Assembly: GCF_002909375.1 (NCBI RefSeq)
Contig: NZ_PPXD01000007.1
Span: forward strand, 372,001 to 436,000
Direction of reading: 5' to 3'
DNA from: Cryobacterium zongtaii
Lineage (GTDB): Bacteria; Actinomycetota; Actinomycetes; Actinomycetales; Microbacteriaceae
DNA: 64,000 nt
Shown here piece by piece: positions 50,411 to 63,158 of the stretch. A program made the translations under genes and the position numbers. Below the pieces are notes generated by a model that was not told the origin of the DNA, did not search any database, and was given only the letters and a program-made list of their open reading frames with translations. Positions within the stretch are counted from its first letter, which is position 1. The number at the start of each line of letters is the position of its first letter.

Positions 50411-51511
50411 CTAGGCGACGGTGGTGCCGAAGAGCAGGCCGAGCAGGTAGGTGACCCCGGCGGCTCCGAAGCCGATCACAAGCTGACGCAGCGCACGCTT
50501 CAGCGGCGGACCGCCGGAGAGCAGTCCGACGACGGCACCGGTGGCCAGCAGCGCGAGGCCCACGAGGACCGCGGCGACGATGATCGCAGCGACGCCCTGC
50601 ATGCCGAACAGGTACGGCAGCACCGGCAGCAGGGCTCCGGAGGCGAAGAAGCAGAAGCTGGAGATCGCGGCGCCCATGCCGGTGCCGATGGCTTCGTGCT
50701 CGTCGACAAGTGCGGCGGTGGAGCCGTCGAGCCGGCTCACGTCGAGCGCACCGGTCGCGACGGCCACGGTGCGCAGCACCTCACGGGCGTGTACCTCGGC
50801 GTCTTCGGGCGTCATGCCCTGGGCACGGTACACGAGGGTCAGTTCGTTGGCGGCCTCGTCCAGGTGTGAGAGCACGCTGCGCGTGGCCGGGTTCGGGGTG
50901 GATGCCTCGAGAAGCTCGCGTTGGGAACGCACCGACACGTACTCCCCCGCACCCATCGACAGGGCTCCGGCCAGCAGGCCGGCGATGCCGGTGAAGAGGA
51001 TGGTGGCGGTGGGCACCCCCGTCGCCCCGATGCCCAGCACCAGGGCGAGGTTGCTCACCAGACCGTCGTTGACGCCGAAGACCGCGGCCCGGAAGGTGCC
51101 GGACAGCCGCTGGCGGCCGCGGGCGGCCAGGCCACGAACGACTTCCTCGTGGATGCGCTCGTCTGCGGCCATGGCGCTGGTGGCGTCGGCATCCCCGTCG
51201 TAGGGCGACCGTGCCTCGGCGCGTTGGGCGAGCGCGAGCACGAAGACGGAACCGAACCGGCGGGCCAGCAGGCCAAGCACCCGGGTGCGCAGCGCACCCT
51301 TCCGGGGTGCTCCGACCCGCTCGCCGAGCAGGTCCCGCCAGTGCGCTTCGTGCCGGCCCTCTGCCTCGGCGAGGGCCAGGAGGATGTCGCGTTCCTCGCC
51401 GGAACGCCGACCGGCCAGGTCACGGTACACGGCGGCCTCGGCCTGTTCATCGGCCAGATACCGCCGCCACCGACGGATGTCGGCCTCGGCGGGCTGGTTG
51501 AGGTCGGCCAC
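50411..51511 (-). CDS. Ferritin-like/VIT1 family iron or manganese transporter
   Basis: Membrane protein of about 366 residues with an N-terminal rubrerythrin/ferritin-like domain (AEAAVYRDLAGR, with Glu in LALAEAEGRHEAHW, a di-iron pattern) and a C-terminal VIT1/CCC1 part with spans near 175-210, 285-320 and 325-360. VIT1 marks are FGVNDGLVSNLALVLG and GALSMGAGEYVSVRSQ. By analogy to MbfA-type proteins it exports Fe or Mn. Among three GTG codons the one at 51511 (VADLNQPAEADIRRW) fits best. It is 5 bases after a small gene and tied to the gat operon. Confidence 0.88.
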   Translation of the reverse strand: MADLNQPAEADIRRWRRYLADEQAEAAVYRDLAGRRSGEERDILLALAEAEGRHEAHWRDLLGERVGAPRKGALRTRVLGLLARRFGSVFVLALAQRAEARSPYDGDADATSAMAADERIHEEVVRGLAARGRQRLSGTFRAAVFGVNDGLVSNLALVLGIGATGVPTATILFTGIAGLLAGALSMGAGEYVSVRSQRELLEASTPNPATRSVLSHLDEAANELTLVYRAQGMTPEDAEVHAREVLRTVAVATGALDVSRLDGSTAALVDEHEAIGTGMGAAISSFCFFASGALLPVLPYLFGMQGVAAIIVAAVLVGLALLATGAVVGLLSGGPPLKRALRQLVIGFGAAGVTYLLGLLFGTTVA

Positions 51512-51516
51512 GGCGA

Positions 51517-51828
51517 TCACGACTCCGGAGCTGCCTCGAGCGAACCCTGCGACACCCGGGCCGACTCGTGCGGGCCGGTGCCGTCGAGACCGTAGAACGG
51601 TTCCTCGAAGTGCACCACCCACACCGCTTCCTTGCCCACGACGGGTGCATAAAGCGCCGAGCCGACGAGCTCGCCTGGCGCGGTGATGACCCCGATCGGG
51701 TCCTCCACCATCGAGTCGGGGTAGCGGCTGCGGTCAAGCCGCACCACCACCTGCATGCCGACGCCGAACACCGCGGCCGCCCCGTCGGCTGACGGGGCGT
51801 CCGCGGGCCGGCGGCTCCAGAGCGCCAT
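51517..51828 (-). CDS. Hypothetical protein translationally coupled to gatB
   Basis: Soluble protein of 103 residues I do not recognise. It reads VGMQVVVRLDRSRYPD, DPIGVITAPGELVGSALY, KEAVWVVHFEEPFYGLDG, which looks like a small SH3-like or beta-barrel domain. Its ATG shares a base with the gatB stop (TAATG), so it is made from the gat transcript. It precedes the VIT1 gene by 5 bases. A link to glutamyl-tRNA amidation or metal transport cannot be shown. Confidence 0.75.
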   Translation of the reverse strand: MALWSRRPADAPSADGAAAVFGVGMQVVVRLDRSRYPDSMVEDPIGVITAPGELVGSALYAPVVGKEAVWVVHFEEPFYGLDGTGPHESARVSQGSLEAAPES

Positions 51829-53363
51829 TACTCCACCGACTCCGAAGGTGCAGACTCCACCGGAGCGCTGCCGGCGCGTTCGAGCACCAGTTCGCGCACC
51901 CTGGCGGCATCCGCCTGGCCGCGCATGGCCTTCATGACCGCGCCGATGACGGCGCCGGCGGCCTGCACCTTGCCGTCGCGGATCTTCGCGAGCACGTCGG
52001 GCTGCCCGGCGAGGGCCTCGTCGATGGCCGCAATCAGCGGCCCGTCGTCGCTGACGACGGCCAGTCCACGGCTGGCGACGACCTCGCTGGGGGTGCCCTC
52101 GCCGGCGATGACGCCCTCGAGCACCTGGCGGGCCAGGCGGTCGGTGAGGGTGCCGTCGGTGATCAGTTCGATCAGCGCGGCCACCTGGGCCGGGGTCACG
52201 AGGCTCTCGGCAGTCACGCCGGCGGCGTTGGCCAGACGGGCAATCTCGCCGGTCCACCACTTGCGGGCGGACTGAGCGGGCGCGCCGGCGGCGATGGTGG
52301 CCTCCAGAACGTCGAGGAGGTCGGAGTTGACCACATCCTGGAACTCGAGGTTCACAAAACCCCAGTCCGCCTGCAGCCGCTTGCGGCGGGCCGCGGGGGG
52401 CTCGGGCAGCGTGGCGCGCAACTCTTCGACCCAGGCACGCGACGGGGCGACGGGCACCAGGTCGGGCTCGGGGAAGTACCTGTAGTCGTCCGCGTCGCTC
52501 TTGGGCCGGCCGGCGGAGGTCACCCCGGTGTCCTCGTGCCAGTGCCGGGTCTCCTGGGTGATGGTGCCGCCGGCGGTGAGCAGCGCGGCCTGGCGCTGGA
52601 TCTCATAGCGCACGGCGCGTTCGACGCTGCGCAGTGAGTTGACGTTCTTGGTCTCGGTGCGGGTGCCCAGGATGTTCGAGCCGCGCGGGCGCAGGGACAC
52701 ATTCGCGTCGCAGCGCACGTTACCCTCTTCCATCCGGGCGTTCGAGACGCCGAGCGCCTTGACGATCTCGCGGATGGCGGCGACGTAGGTCTTGCCGATC
52801 TCGGGCGAGTCGGCTTCGCCACCCTCGATCATCTGGGTGACGATCTCCACCAGTGGCACGCCGCCGCGGTTGTAGTCGACCAGTGAATAGTCGGCGCCCT
52901 GGATGCGTCCTGCCGCGCCACCCATGTGGGTGAGCTTGCCTGCGTCGTCCTCCATGTGCGCGCGCTCGATGTCCACGGTCACCTGGCGGCCGCTCTCCAG
53001 CTCGATGGTGAGCTGGCCGTTGAAGGCGATCGGCTCGTCGTACTGGGAGGTCTGGAAGTTCTTGGCGGTGTCGGGGTAGAAGTAGTTCTTGCGGGCGAAC
53101 CGGCTGGTTTCGGCGATCTCGCAGCCCAGGGCCAGGCCCAGGCGGATGGAGGACTCGATGGCCTGGCGGTTCACCTGCGGCAGCCCGCCGGGCAGGCCCA
53201 GGCAGGTGGGGCAGGTGTTGGTGTTGGCACCGGAACCGAATTCGTTGGCGCAGCCGCAGAACATCTTGGTCTTGGTGTTGAGTTCGACGTGCACCTCGAA
53301 GCCGAGCACCGGCTCGAACAGCTCGAGGGCCTTGTCGTAGTCCATCAATTCGGCTTTCGCCAT
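51828..53363 (-). CDS. gatB: Aspartyl/glutamyl-tRNA amidotransferase subunit B
   Basis: tRNA-binding kinase/transferase subunit of GatCAB, 511 residues, which phosphorylates Glu or Asp on mischarged tRNA and adds ammonia. Marks are [18 protein letters not shown] near 20, [39 protein letters not shown] and the Cys and His zinc ligands near the start. The YqeY-like C-terminal helical tail is at 400-510. The ATG at 53363 shares one base with the gatA stop. The unit indicates that this organism lacks a glutaminyl-tRNA synthetase, as in most actinobacteria (inference). Confidence 0.97.
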   Translation of the reverse strand: MAKAELMDYDKALELFEPVLGFEVHVELNTKTKMFCGCANEFGSGANTNTCPTCLGLPGGLPQVNRQAIESSIRLGLALGCEIAETSRFARKNYFYPDTAKNFQTSQYDEPIAFNGQLTIELESGRQVTVDIERAHMEDDAGKLTHMGGAAGRIQGADYSLVDYNRGGVPLVEIVTQMIEGGEADSPEIGKTYVAAIREIVKALGVSNARMEEGNVRCDANVSLRPRGSNILGTRTETKNVNSLRSVERAVRYEIQRQAALLTAGGTITQETRHWHEDTGVTSAGRPKSDADDYRYFPEPDLVPVAPSRAWVEELRATLPEPPAARRKRLQADWGFVNLEFQDVVNSDLLDVLEATIAAGAPAQSARKWWTGEIARLANAAGVTAESLVTPAQVAALIELITDGTLTDRLARQVLEGVIAGEGTPSEVVASRGLAVVSDDGPLIAAIDEALAGQPDVLAKIRDGKVQAAGAVIGAVMKAMRGQADAARVRELVLERAGSAPVESAPSESVE

Positions 53364-54910
53364 CAGACGGCTCCCCCTTCGGTTGCGAACATTTCGATGT
53401 TGGCCAGAGCGGGTGCCTGGCTGAGCAGGGTGTGCCCCCAGTGTGCCTCGAGCAGCTGCTCGACGGCGGCGCCGAAGGTGTACAGACGGGCATCCGCGCG
53501 GGCGGGCGCCATCACCTGCAGACCCACCGGGAGGCCGTCTTCGGGCGCGAGGCCCATCGGCAGGCTCATGCCGGGGATGCCGGCGAGGTTGGCCGGGATG
53601 GTGGTGATGTCGTTGAGGTACATCGCCATCGGGTCTTCGGTCTTCTCGCCGAACTTGAACGCCGTGGTCGGCGCCGTGGGAGAGACGAGCAGGTCGACCT
53701 TGTCGAACGCGGCGGCGAAGTCGCGCTGGATCAGCGTGCGCACCTTCTGGGCGCTGCCGTAGTAAGCGTCGTAGTAGCCGGCGCTGAGGGCGTAGGTGCC
53801 CAGGATGATGCGGCGTTTGACCTCGTCGCCGAAGCCGGCGTCGCGGGTGGCGGCCATGACGCGCTCGCTGGTGAGCGGGCCGTCCTCCGGGTTGACCCGG
53901 ATGCCGAAGCGCACCGAGTCGAAGCGGGCCAGGTTGCTGGAGGCTTCGGCGGGCAGGATCAGGTAGTAGGCGGAGACCGCGTACTCGAAGTTCGGGGCGC
54001 TCACCTCGCTGACGATGGCGCCGGCCGCGGACAGCAGGGCCAGGGTCTCCTCGAAACGCTGCTTGACACCGGCCTGGAAACCCGCACCGTTGAGTTCCTT
54101 GATCACGCCGATCCGCACCCCCTTGAGGGCACCGTCGGCCAGCCCGGCCTGGGCCGCGGCGGCCATCGACGGCCACGCATCCGTCAGCGATGTCGAGTCG
54201 AGCGGGTCGTGCCCGCCGATCACATCGTGCAGCAGCGCGGCGTCGAGCACCGTGCGGGTGACCGGGCCGACCTGGTCGAGCGAGGAGGCCAGCGCGATCG
54301 CGCCGTAGCGGGACACGCCGCCGTAGGTGGGCTTGACGCCGACGGAACCGGTGACGGCGGCGGGCTGACGGATGGATCCGCCGGTGTCGCTGCCGAGCGC
54401 CAATGGTGCCTCGAACGCGGCGACGGCGGCCGCGGAGCCACCGCCGGAGCCGCCGGGGATGCGGTCAAGGTCCCACGGGTTGTGGGTGGGGCCGTAGGCG
54501 GAGTGTTCGGTAGAGGAGCCCATCGCGAACTCGTCCATGTTGGTCTTGCCCAGCGGGATGAGGTCGGCGTCGCGGATGCGCCGAACCACGGTGGCGTCAT
54601 ACGGCGGGATCCACCCCTGAAGGATCTTCGACCCAGAGGTGGTGGGCATGTCGTGCGTAGCGAGCACATCCTTGATGGCGATCGGAACGCCGGCCAGCGG
54701 GCCGAGCTTCTCGCCGGCGGCGCGACGGGCGTCGACCCTCGCGGCGGTGGCCAGGGCGGCGTCGCGGGCCACGTGCAGGAACGCGTGCACATCGGGTTCG
54801 ACGGCGTCGATGTGGTCGAGGTGGGCGCGCGTGACGTCGACGGAGCTGACCGAGCCGTCGGCGAGCAGACCGGCCAGGGCGGCGGCGGTCTGGTTGATAA
54901 GACTGGTCAC
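53363..54910 (-). CDS. gatA: Aspartyl/glutamyl-tRNA amidotransferase subunit A
   Basis: Amidase subunit of GatCAB that releases ammonia from Gln; 515 residues. The Ser-cisSer-Lys triad is in PIAIKDV (Lys), [12 protein letters not shown] (cis-Ser) and [11 protein letters not shown] (nucleophile Ser). [12 protein letters not shown] and [22 protein letters not shown] fit the amidase signature. GTG start at 54910 begins VTSLINQTA, 4 bases after the gatC stop. The order gatC-gatA-gatB is the normal one. Confidence 0.97.
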   Translation of the reverse strand: MTSLINQTAAALAGLLADGSVSSVDVTRAHLDHIDAVEPDVHAFLHVARDAALATAARVDARRAAGEKLGPLAGVPIAIKDVLATHDMPTTSGSKILQGWIPPYDATVVRRIRDADLIPLGKTNMDEFAMGSSTEHSAYGPTHNPWDLDRIPGGSGGGSAAAVAAFEAPLALGSDTGGSIRQPAAVTGSVGVKPTYGGVSRYGAIALASSLDQVGPVTRTVLDAALLHDVIGGHDPLDSTSLTDAWPSMAAAAQAGLADGALKGVRIGVIKELNGAGFQAGVKQRFEETLALLSAAGAIVSEVSAPNFEYAVSAYYLILPAEASSNLARFDSVRFGIRVNPEDGPLTSERVMAATRDAGFGDEVKRRIILGTYALSAGYYDAYYGSAQKVRTLIQRDFAAAFDKVDLLVSPTAPTTAFKFGEKTEDPMAMYLNDITTIPANLAGIPGMSLPMGLAPEDGLPVGLQVMAPARADARLYTFGAAVEQLLEAHWGHTLLSQAPALANIEMFATEGGAV

Positions 54911-54914
54911 GTTG

Positions 54915-55211
54915 TTACTCCTCGTCCAGGATGGCGGGCACGCGGAATTTGTCGCCGGCACGGTCGGGGGCGCCGGACAGGGCCTGGTCGACGGTGAGCG
55001 ACGGCACGACGACGTCGTCACGGAACACATTCGTCAGCGGCATCGGGTGGCTGGTCGCCGGGACGTCGGGCGTCGCGACCTCGGCGACCCTGGCGACAGA
55101 GTCGACGATCTGGCCGAGTTCGACCGTGAGGCGATCGATTTCTGCCGAGCTGAGGTCGATCCGGGCGAGGTTGGCCAGATGCGCAACCTGCTCGGCCGTG
55201 ATTTCAGACAT
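54915..55211 (-). CDS. gatC: Aspartyl/glutamyl-tRNA amidotransferase subunit C
   Basis: Small stabilising subunit of GatCAB, 98 residues, normal length. It reads [25 protein letters not shown], a clear match to the GatC helix, and the C-terminal part ([32 protein letters not shown]) is the arm that wraps GatA and GatB. It heads the gatC-gatA-gatB operon. Confidence 0.97.
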   Translation of the reverse strand: MSEITAEQVAHLANLARIDLSSAEIDRLTVELGQIVDSVARVAEVATPDVPATSHPMPLTNVFRDDVVVPSLTVDQALSGAPDRAGDKFRVPAILDEE

Positions 55212-55247
55212 GAAACTCCCAAGAAAATCGAAGCGGAAGCTCCAATT

Positions 55248-56696
55248 CTATTCGTCGTCGTCGGTTGCCAGGTCCGCGTTGTCGGTGCCGATCAGCGCCA
55301 TGTTGTGCAGGGACTCGCTTCCGGGCCTGAAATAGTCGTTGTGGCCGAGCGATCCGCCGAGCCAGGCGCCGGTGACGGTGTCGGTCGCCCCGTCCACGCC
55401 GAGTGCCCTGGCACCGTACGAGGAGGCGCCGGGATCGCTGCCGAAGAACGCCGAGCTGACCGCCGGGTCCCAGTCCGCCTTGCCGACGAAGACGTTCCCG
55501 TTGGCGACCTCGAGCTTGTCGGCGGACTGGATTTCGCTACCCGGTGAACCGACCACGACGAGGGCGTCCACCTGCACGGAGCCGTTGGCCAGCGCCATGA
55601 GCGAGACGGTCGAACCATAGGAATGCGCGAACACCGAGATGAAGGGCTGGTCCGCTCCCCTGCTGGCGCGCACGCCGGCCCACGAGGTCTCGAGGAAGGC
55701 GGCGCCGGCCACCGCACGGTCACGCCAGCCGACGGAGAACACGTCGGGCGCCTCGTAGCCGATCCAGGCGATCGTGGCCACGGTCTTCGCTGTGGTCGCC
55801 GCGGCATCCGGGTACCCCGAGACAAGCCGGCTGCCGGTGGCGGATGCCGCGGTGACGGACGCTGTGCCGGGTGCGGTTGTGGTGGCGGCCGGCGCCTTCT
55901 TGCGTGCGGCCAGGACCGCACGCTGCTCGCGGTAAACGTCGTCGGCCACGGTGGTCCAGTTGACCATCGCGGGCTCGACCCGGTAGTTCATTCCCGGTAC
56001 CAGGTAGCCGATGTAGTCGGCAGTGTCCGGGTTGCCCAGGGCGATCGCCGCCCGCCCCGACCCGTTGGGGTCGAGCAGGATCAGGCTGCGTTTGGGCCCG
56101 CCGTCGCTGGGTTTCAGGGCCAGTTGGACCTGGCTGAGCACGGCCACCCGGCCGCTGGCCAGGGAGCGTTCGGCATCTGACGAGTGGCCGGCGAGGACCC
56201 GCTTGGCCTCGGCGAGGGATTCACTGAGGTATCGCTCGTTCGCGCGACTGCGCTGCGCCAGCGGCACGCCGTCGAGGTTGCCGACCAGCCGCGGGGTCGC
56301 CGTGGTGAGGGTGGCCCGCTGGGTGGAGTCGAGCAGCGTCCACCAGGCCGACACCACCGTGGCTTCGGGCGGGGTCGCCAGCACCGAGTCGACGCGGGTG
56401 GGATATTCGGCCACGAAGCTCCTCAACTCCGCGACGGCGAGCTGGGACATACCGACGAGCAGATTCGACCCCGTCATGGTGCGGAGGGAGGCCACGTCGA
56501 TGTCGATGGCAGCGGCCGACTGCACCTCGAGCTCAGCCGAGGCCTGCGAGGCGCCCGCATCGCTCTGACGGTCCGCGACCCGGGCCGAAACGGTCTCGTA
56601 GACGCTGACCTGCGAGGATTCGGGCATCAGGACGGGCCCGCCCACCCCGACGAGGGCGAGCGAGGCAGTCAGCAGTGCAGCGGCCTCGAATAGCAC
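55248..56696 (-). CDS. Alpha/beta hydrolase (DUF1023-type)
   Basis: Likely surface or secreted hydrolase of 482 residues. A hydrophobic N-terminal segment (LLTASLALVGVGGPV) may be a signal anchor. A helical middle region (about 30-190) precedes the alpha/beta-hydrolase core: DPNGSGRAAIALGNPDTADYIGYLVPG, the nucleophile elbow FAHSYGST near 358, and a GHNDYF stretch near 463 with the catalytic His. The DUF1023 family is common in actinobacteria, often beside secretion genes; none is seen here. GTG start at 56696. Confidence 0.87.
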   Translation of the reverse strand: MLFEAAALLTASLALVGVGGPVLMPESSQVSVYETVSARVADRQSDAGASQASAELEVQSAAAIDIDVASLRTMTGSNLLVGMSQLAVAELRSFVAEYPTRVDSVLATPPEATVVSAWWTLLDSTQRATLTTATPRLVGNLDGVPLAQRSRANERYLSESLAEAKRVLAGHSSDAERSLASGRVAVLSQVQLALKPSDGGPKRSLILLDPNGSGRAAIALGNPDTADYIGYLVPGMNYRVEPAMVNWTTVADDVYREQRAVLAARKKAPAATTTAPGTASVTAASATGSRLVSGYPDAAATTAKTVATIAWIGYEAPDVFSVGWRDRAVAGAAFLETSWAGVRASRGADQPFISVFAHSYGSTVSLMALANGSVQVDALVVVGSPGSEIQSADKLEVANGNVFVGKADWDPAVSSAFFGSDPGASSYGARALGVDGATDTVTGAWLGGSLGHNDYFRPGSESLHNMALIGTDNADLATDDDE

Positions 56697-56941
56697 GACG
56701 CGTCCCGTCCCCTCCCGAACGAATGAGCAGCAAACAGACTCGACGCCCCTGGCAAGTCATGCGCTCTCAGCTTATCGAGCCGCGGGCGCTGCCACTGCCC
56801 CTCGTTCAGGGCGATCGGACACTTTTCGGCGCAATTCGGCGACTGCGTTTCGGGCGGGTTTCCGGCGGGGGAACATCCGGTCACGGTGAGGTGAATTTTC
56901 GGGGCTCAGAGCGCCTCGGCGGCGCAGCAGACTGGAGGGGC

Positions 56942-57172
56942 TCAGAGGATGACGCTGCCCACCACCAACGTCCCGATGACCACGATCACACCGATCAGCA
57001 GCCCCGTCGCGCGGCCGATCCGTCGGCGGCTGACGGTTCCCTTGCGCCAGGAGGATCGGGACACCCGGTCCAGATTCGGGAACAGCGCTTGGAACGGTGG
57101 CTCGCCGGGCTGGAGGAGCTCAGGCACCGTGCGTTCCTCGGTCGGACGGTCATCATCCTTGATAGGGGTCAT
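56942..57172 (-). CDS. Hypothetical single-span membrane protein
   Basis: Protein of 76 residues. A polar N-terminal half (ERTVPELLQPGEPPFQALFP) is followed by a basic patch (SWRKGTVSRRRIGR) and one membrane span (TGLLIGVIVVIGTLVVGSVIL) ending at the C-terminus, so it is a tail-anchored type. A TAAGCT -10 element ends 6 bases before its ATG, which supports it as real. The function is unknown. Confidence 0.72.
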   Translation of the reverse strand: MTPIKDDDRPTEERTVPELLQPGEPPFQALFPNLDRVSRSSWRKGTVSRRRIGRATGLLIGVIVVIGTLVVGSVIL

Positions 57173-57178
57173 GGCCGC

Positions 57179-57184
57179 AGCTTA
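57179..57184 (-). promoter_or_regulatory. -10 element for the gene at 56942 (leaderless type)
   Basis: TAAGCT on the minus strand ends 6 bases before the ATG at 57172. Confidence 0.5.
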
Positions 57185-57239
57185 GTCCCGGCGCCGGCTC
57201 CGGCCGCCTGGTGCGGGCGGCCGGGCGGGCGCGGGGGCA

Positions 57240-58244
57240 TCAGCCGGCGGCGCGGGCGGCGAGCAGGGCCACCTCGTCGGCGTCGGACAGTCCCGCCCGG
57301 CGCGGGCCCTGCGGCACCCTGAGGCGCTCCCAGCGCAGCGTGTCAGCGAGGGTCTCGGCGAGCGGGCGGGTGACCAGTCCGGCGGCGCGGGCGGCACCGC
57401 TGTCTCGGGCATTGAACCCGGCGTAGTCCGGCAGGGGCAACCACAGCGGCAGGGACCGTGGCCCCGACCACGGCCCGACGTCGTGATCCACTAGCCATCG
57501 GGCATCCGCGCCCACGACCGGGCCGGTGTGTCCGGCCACGCTCCTCGCCACGGCCAGGTGTTCGGCCAGCGACACGGTCTCCCCCGTCGCGTTGAACACC
57601 CCGGCTGCGCGGTCCTCGGCGGCGTCGACGATCCACTCCGCCAGGTCGCGCACGTCGATCACCTGAACCAGCAGCCCCGGAACGTCGGGCACGAGCACAC
57701 TCCCGTCGGCACCGGCGGGCTCCCTGAACCGCAGTGGCCAGTACCCGCTGCGGTCGGAGACGTCGCCGGGTCCGCCGATCAGACCCGACCGCACGATGAG
57801 GGACCTGTCGGCGCCGAACCCCGCAAGGAGCCGGTCCTCGCAGGCGACCTTCGCCTCGCCGTAGGTCTCCATCGACTCCATCACGTCACCGCTCTGCGCA
57901 CCGACACGCTCAGCGCTCTCGTCCTGGCCCGGCACGGCGGTGTCGGCGTAGACGTTTCCCGACGATACGAAGGTGTACGCGGCGGCCCGGTCGCCCAGCG
58001 CCGCCACGGCCGAGGCGACCTGCCCGGGCTGCCGCGACACATCCACGACCACATCCCAGTCTTCGGCCGCCACCTCCGCGTACGCCCCGGCATGGTCGCG
58101 GTCGCCCCGCACGAAGCGGATGCCGGCCGGGGCGTTCCCGGATTCGCCCCTGGCCAGGCAGGTGACCTTGTGACCGTGGTGCATCGCGGCCGTCGCGATG
58201 GTGCTGCCGAGCCAGGCCGTTCCGCCGAGAATGAGGAATCGCAT
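57240..58244 (-). CDS. NAD-dependent epimerase/dehydratase-like protein
   Basis: Extended-SDR-like Rossmann protein of about 334 residues. The start MRFLILGGTAWLGSTIA holds the GxxxxLG nucleotide motif; VSSGNVYAD near 105 and a YGEAKVACE stretch give the catalytic Ser/Tyr/Lys pattern (YGEAK). The remaining region includes LIVRSGLIGGPGD and IDVRDLAEWIVDAAE, typical of reductases acting on nucleotide-linked sugars or isoprenoids. A specific substrate cannot be given. Start at 58244 is chosen because earlier in-frame codons lack this fold. Confidence 0.88.
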   Translation of the reverse strand: MRFLILGGTAWLGSTIATAAMHHGHKVTCLARGESGNAPAGIRFVRGDRDHAGAYAEVAAEDWDVVVDVSRQPGQVASAVAALGDRAAAYTFVSSGNVYADTAVPGQDESAERVGAQSGDVMESMETYGEAKVACEDRLLAGFGADRSLIVRSGLIGGPGDVSDRSGYWPLRFREPAGADGSVLVPDVPGLLVQVIDVRDLAEWIVDAAEDRAAGVFNATGETVSLAEHLAVARSVAGHTGPVVGADARWLVDHDVGPWSGPRSLPLWLPLPDYAGFNARDSGAARAAGLVTRPLAETLADTLRWERLRVPQGPRRAGLSDADEVALLAARAAG

Positions 58245-58331
58245 GCGGCCAGCTAACCCAACCAGCGCTCCCCCCGGCAAGAGAGTTTCGCTCTGGGCAC
58301 AGCGGAACGACGAGCGACCGCCGGCGGGAGC

Positions 58332-61842
<3,511 letters not shown>

Positions 61843-61845
61843 TGG

Positions 61846-63069
61846 TTAAGTGTACGCACGCGGCGCCGAGTCGGCCATTCCCGCGCCGATCGCCTGCGCC
61901 CAGGCCACCGGCAGCGCCGCCAGCAAGGCGTCGACGTCGGCCTGGGTCGAGGTGCGGCCCAGCGTGATCCGCAGGGCGCTGCGGGCCTCGGCCTCGCTAC
62001 GGCCCATGGCACGCAGCACGTGCGATGGCTCCGGGATGCCGGCCTGGCAGGCGGATCCCGTGGAGACCGACACCCCGGCGACGTCGAGCAGGAACAGGAG
62101 CGAGTCGCCTTCGCAGCCGGGGAAGGTGAAGTGGGCGTTGCCGGGCAGACGCCCGGCTGTGCCCGAATCTGCGGAGTCGGGGTCGCCGTTGTAGACGGCG
62201 GAGGGCACCGCGGCGCGGACGCCGGCGATCACACTGTCGCGCAGCACTCGCAGGCGCCGGTTCTCGGCGTCGAGGTCGGCGGTCATGGCTGTCGCCGCGA
62301 CCGCGAACGACACCGCCGCCGCCACGTCCTGGGTGCCGCTGCGTACCTGGCGCTGTTGGCCGCCGCCGTGGATCAGCGGCACCACGGTGATCGTGCGGGA
62401 CAGCACCAGGGCGCCGATGCCGACGGGGCCGCCGATCTTGTGCGCCGAGACGCTCAGCGCCGACACTCCGGTGGCGTGCAGGGCGGCGAAGTCGATGGGC
62501 ACGTGACCGTAGGCGGAGATGGCGTCCACGTGCACCGGGATGCCGTGTGCCGCGGCGAGCGCCGCGACGTCTTCGACGGGCTGCAGGGTGCCCACCTCGT
62601 TGTTGGCGGCCAGCAGGGTCACCAGGGCCACATCCTCGGGGTCCTCAGCGATGGCCGCGGCGAGGGCGGCGAGGTCGATGCGGCCCAGCGTGTCCAGCGG
62701 GATCCACTGGACCGTCGCACCCTCCTGCTGGGCGAGCCATTCCACGGTGTCGACGGTGGCGTGGTGCTCTCCGCCGGGCACGAGGATCCGGGTGCGGGGC
62801 GCACGGGCCCAGTACAGGCCCTTGATGGCCAGGTTCACCGATTCGGTGCCGCTGCCGGTGAAGACGATCTCGATGGGGTCGGAGTGCACGCTCGCGGCGA
62901 CCCGTTCGCGGGCCTCCTCGAGCATCCGTTTGGCGTTCTGGCCCTGGCTGTGGATGGACGCCGGATTGCCGACGACAGCCATCGCCTCCGCGTACGCGGT
63001 GATGGCGGCCGGCAGCATCGGTGCCGTCGCGGCGTGGTCGAGATACGCGTGGTCAAAATGCACCGACAT
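61846..63069 (-). CDS. Cysteine desulfurase (NifS/IscS-like)
   Basis: PLP enzyme that takes sulfur from cysteine; 407 residues. Marks are YLDHAATAPMLPAAITAYAEAM near the start, the aldimine Lys in SVSAHKIGGPVG near 205, the PLP-binding His in GGEHHATVDTVEW, and the active Cys in STGSACQAGIPEPSHVL near 330. The CSxCQ-type loop is short, the NifS-like (type I) form. It starts with ATG at 63069 after AGGAGG and ends 3 bases before mnmA, so it probably supplies MnmA. Confidence 0.95.
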   Translation of the reverse strand: MSVHFDHAYLDHAATAPMLPAAITAYAEAMAVVGNPASIHSQGQNAKRMLEEARERVAASVHSDPIEIVFTGSGTESVNLAIKGLYWARAPRTRILVPGGEHHATVDTVEWLAQQEGATVQWIPLDTLGRIDLAALAAAIAEDPEDVALVTLLAANNEVGTLQPVEDVAALAAAHGIPVHVDAISAYGHVPIDFAALHATGVSALSVSAHKIGGPVGIGALVLSRTITVVPLIHGGGQQRQVRSGTQDVAAAVSFAVAATAMTADLDAENRRLRVLRDSVIAGVRAAVPSAVYNGDPDSADSGTAGRLPGNAHFTFPGCEGDSLLFLLDVAGVSVSTGSACQAGIPEPSHVLRAMGRSEAEARSALRITLGRTSTQADVDALLAALPVAWAQAIGAGMADSAPRAYT

Positions 63070-63145
63070 GTGCTCGCCTCCTGGCTGGTTCGGGTCCCGT
63101 GGATGGGCCGGTGCGGGCTGGTCTTTATACACCGTCCGCACTGAT

Positions 63146-63151
63146 TACTCT
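63146..63151 (+). promoter_or_regulatory. -10 element for glgX (leaderless type)
   Basis: TACTCT ends 7 bases before the ATG at 63159; no ribosome site is seen. Confidence 0.55.
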
Positions 63152-63158
63152 AGATCTC

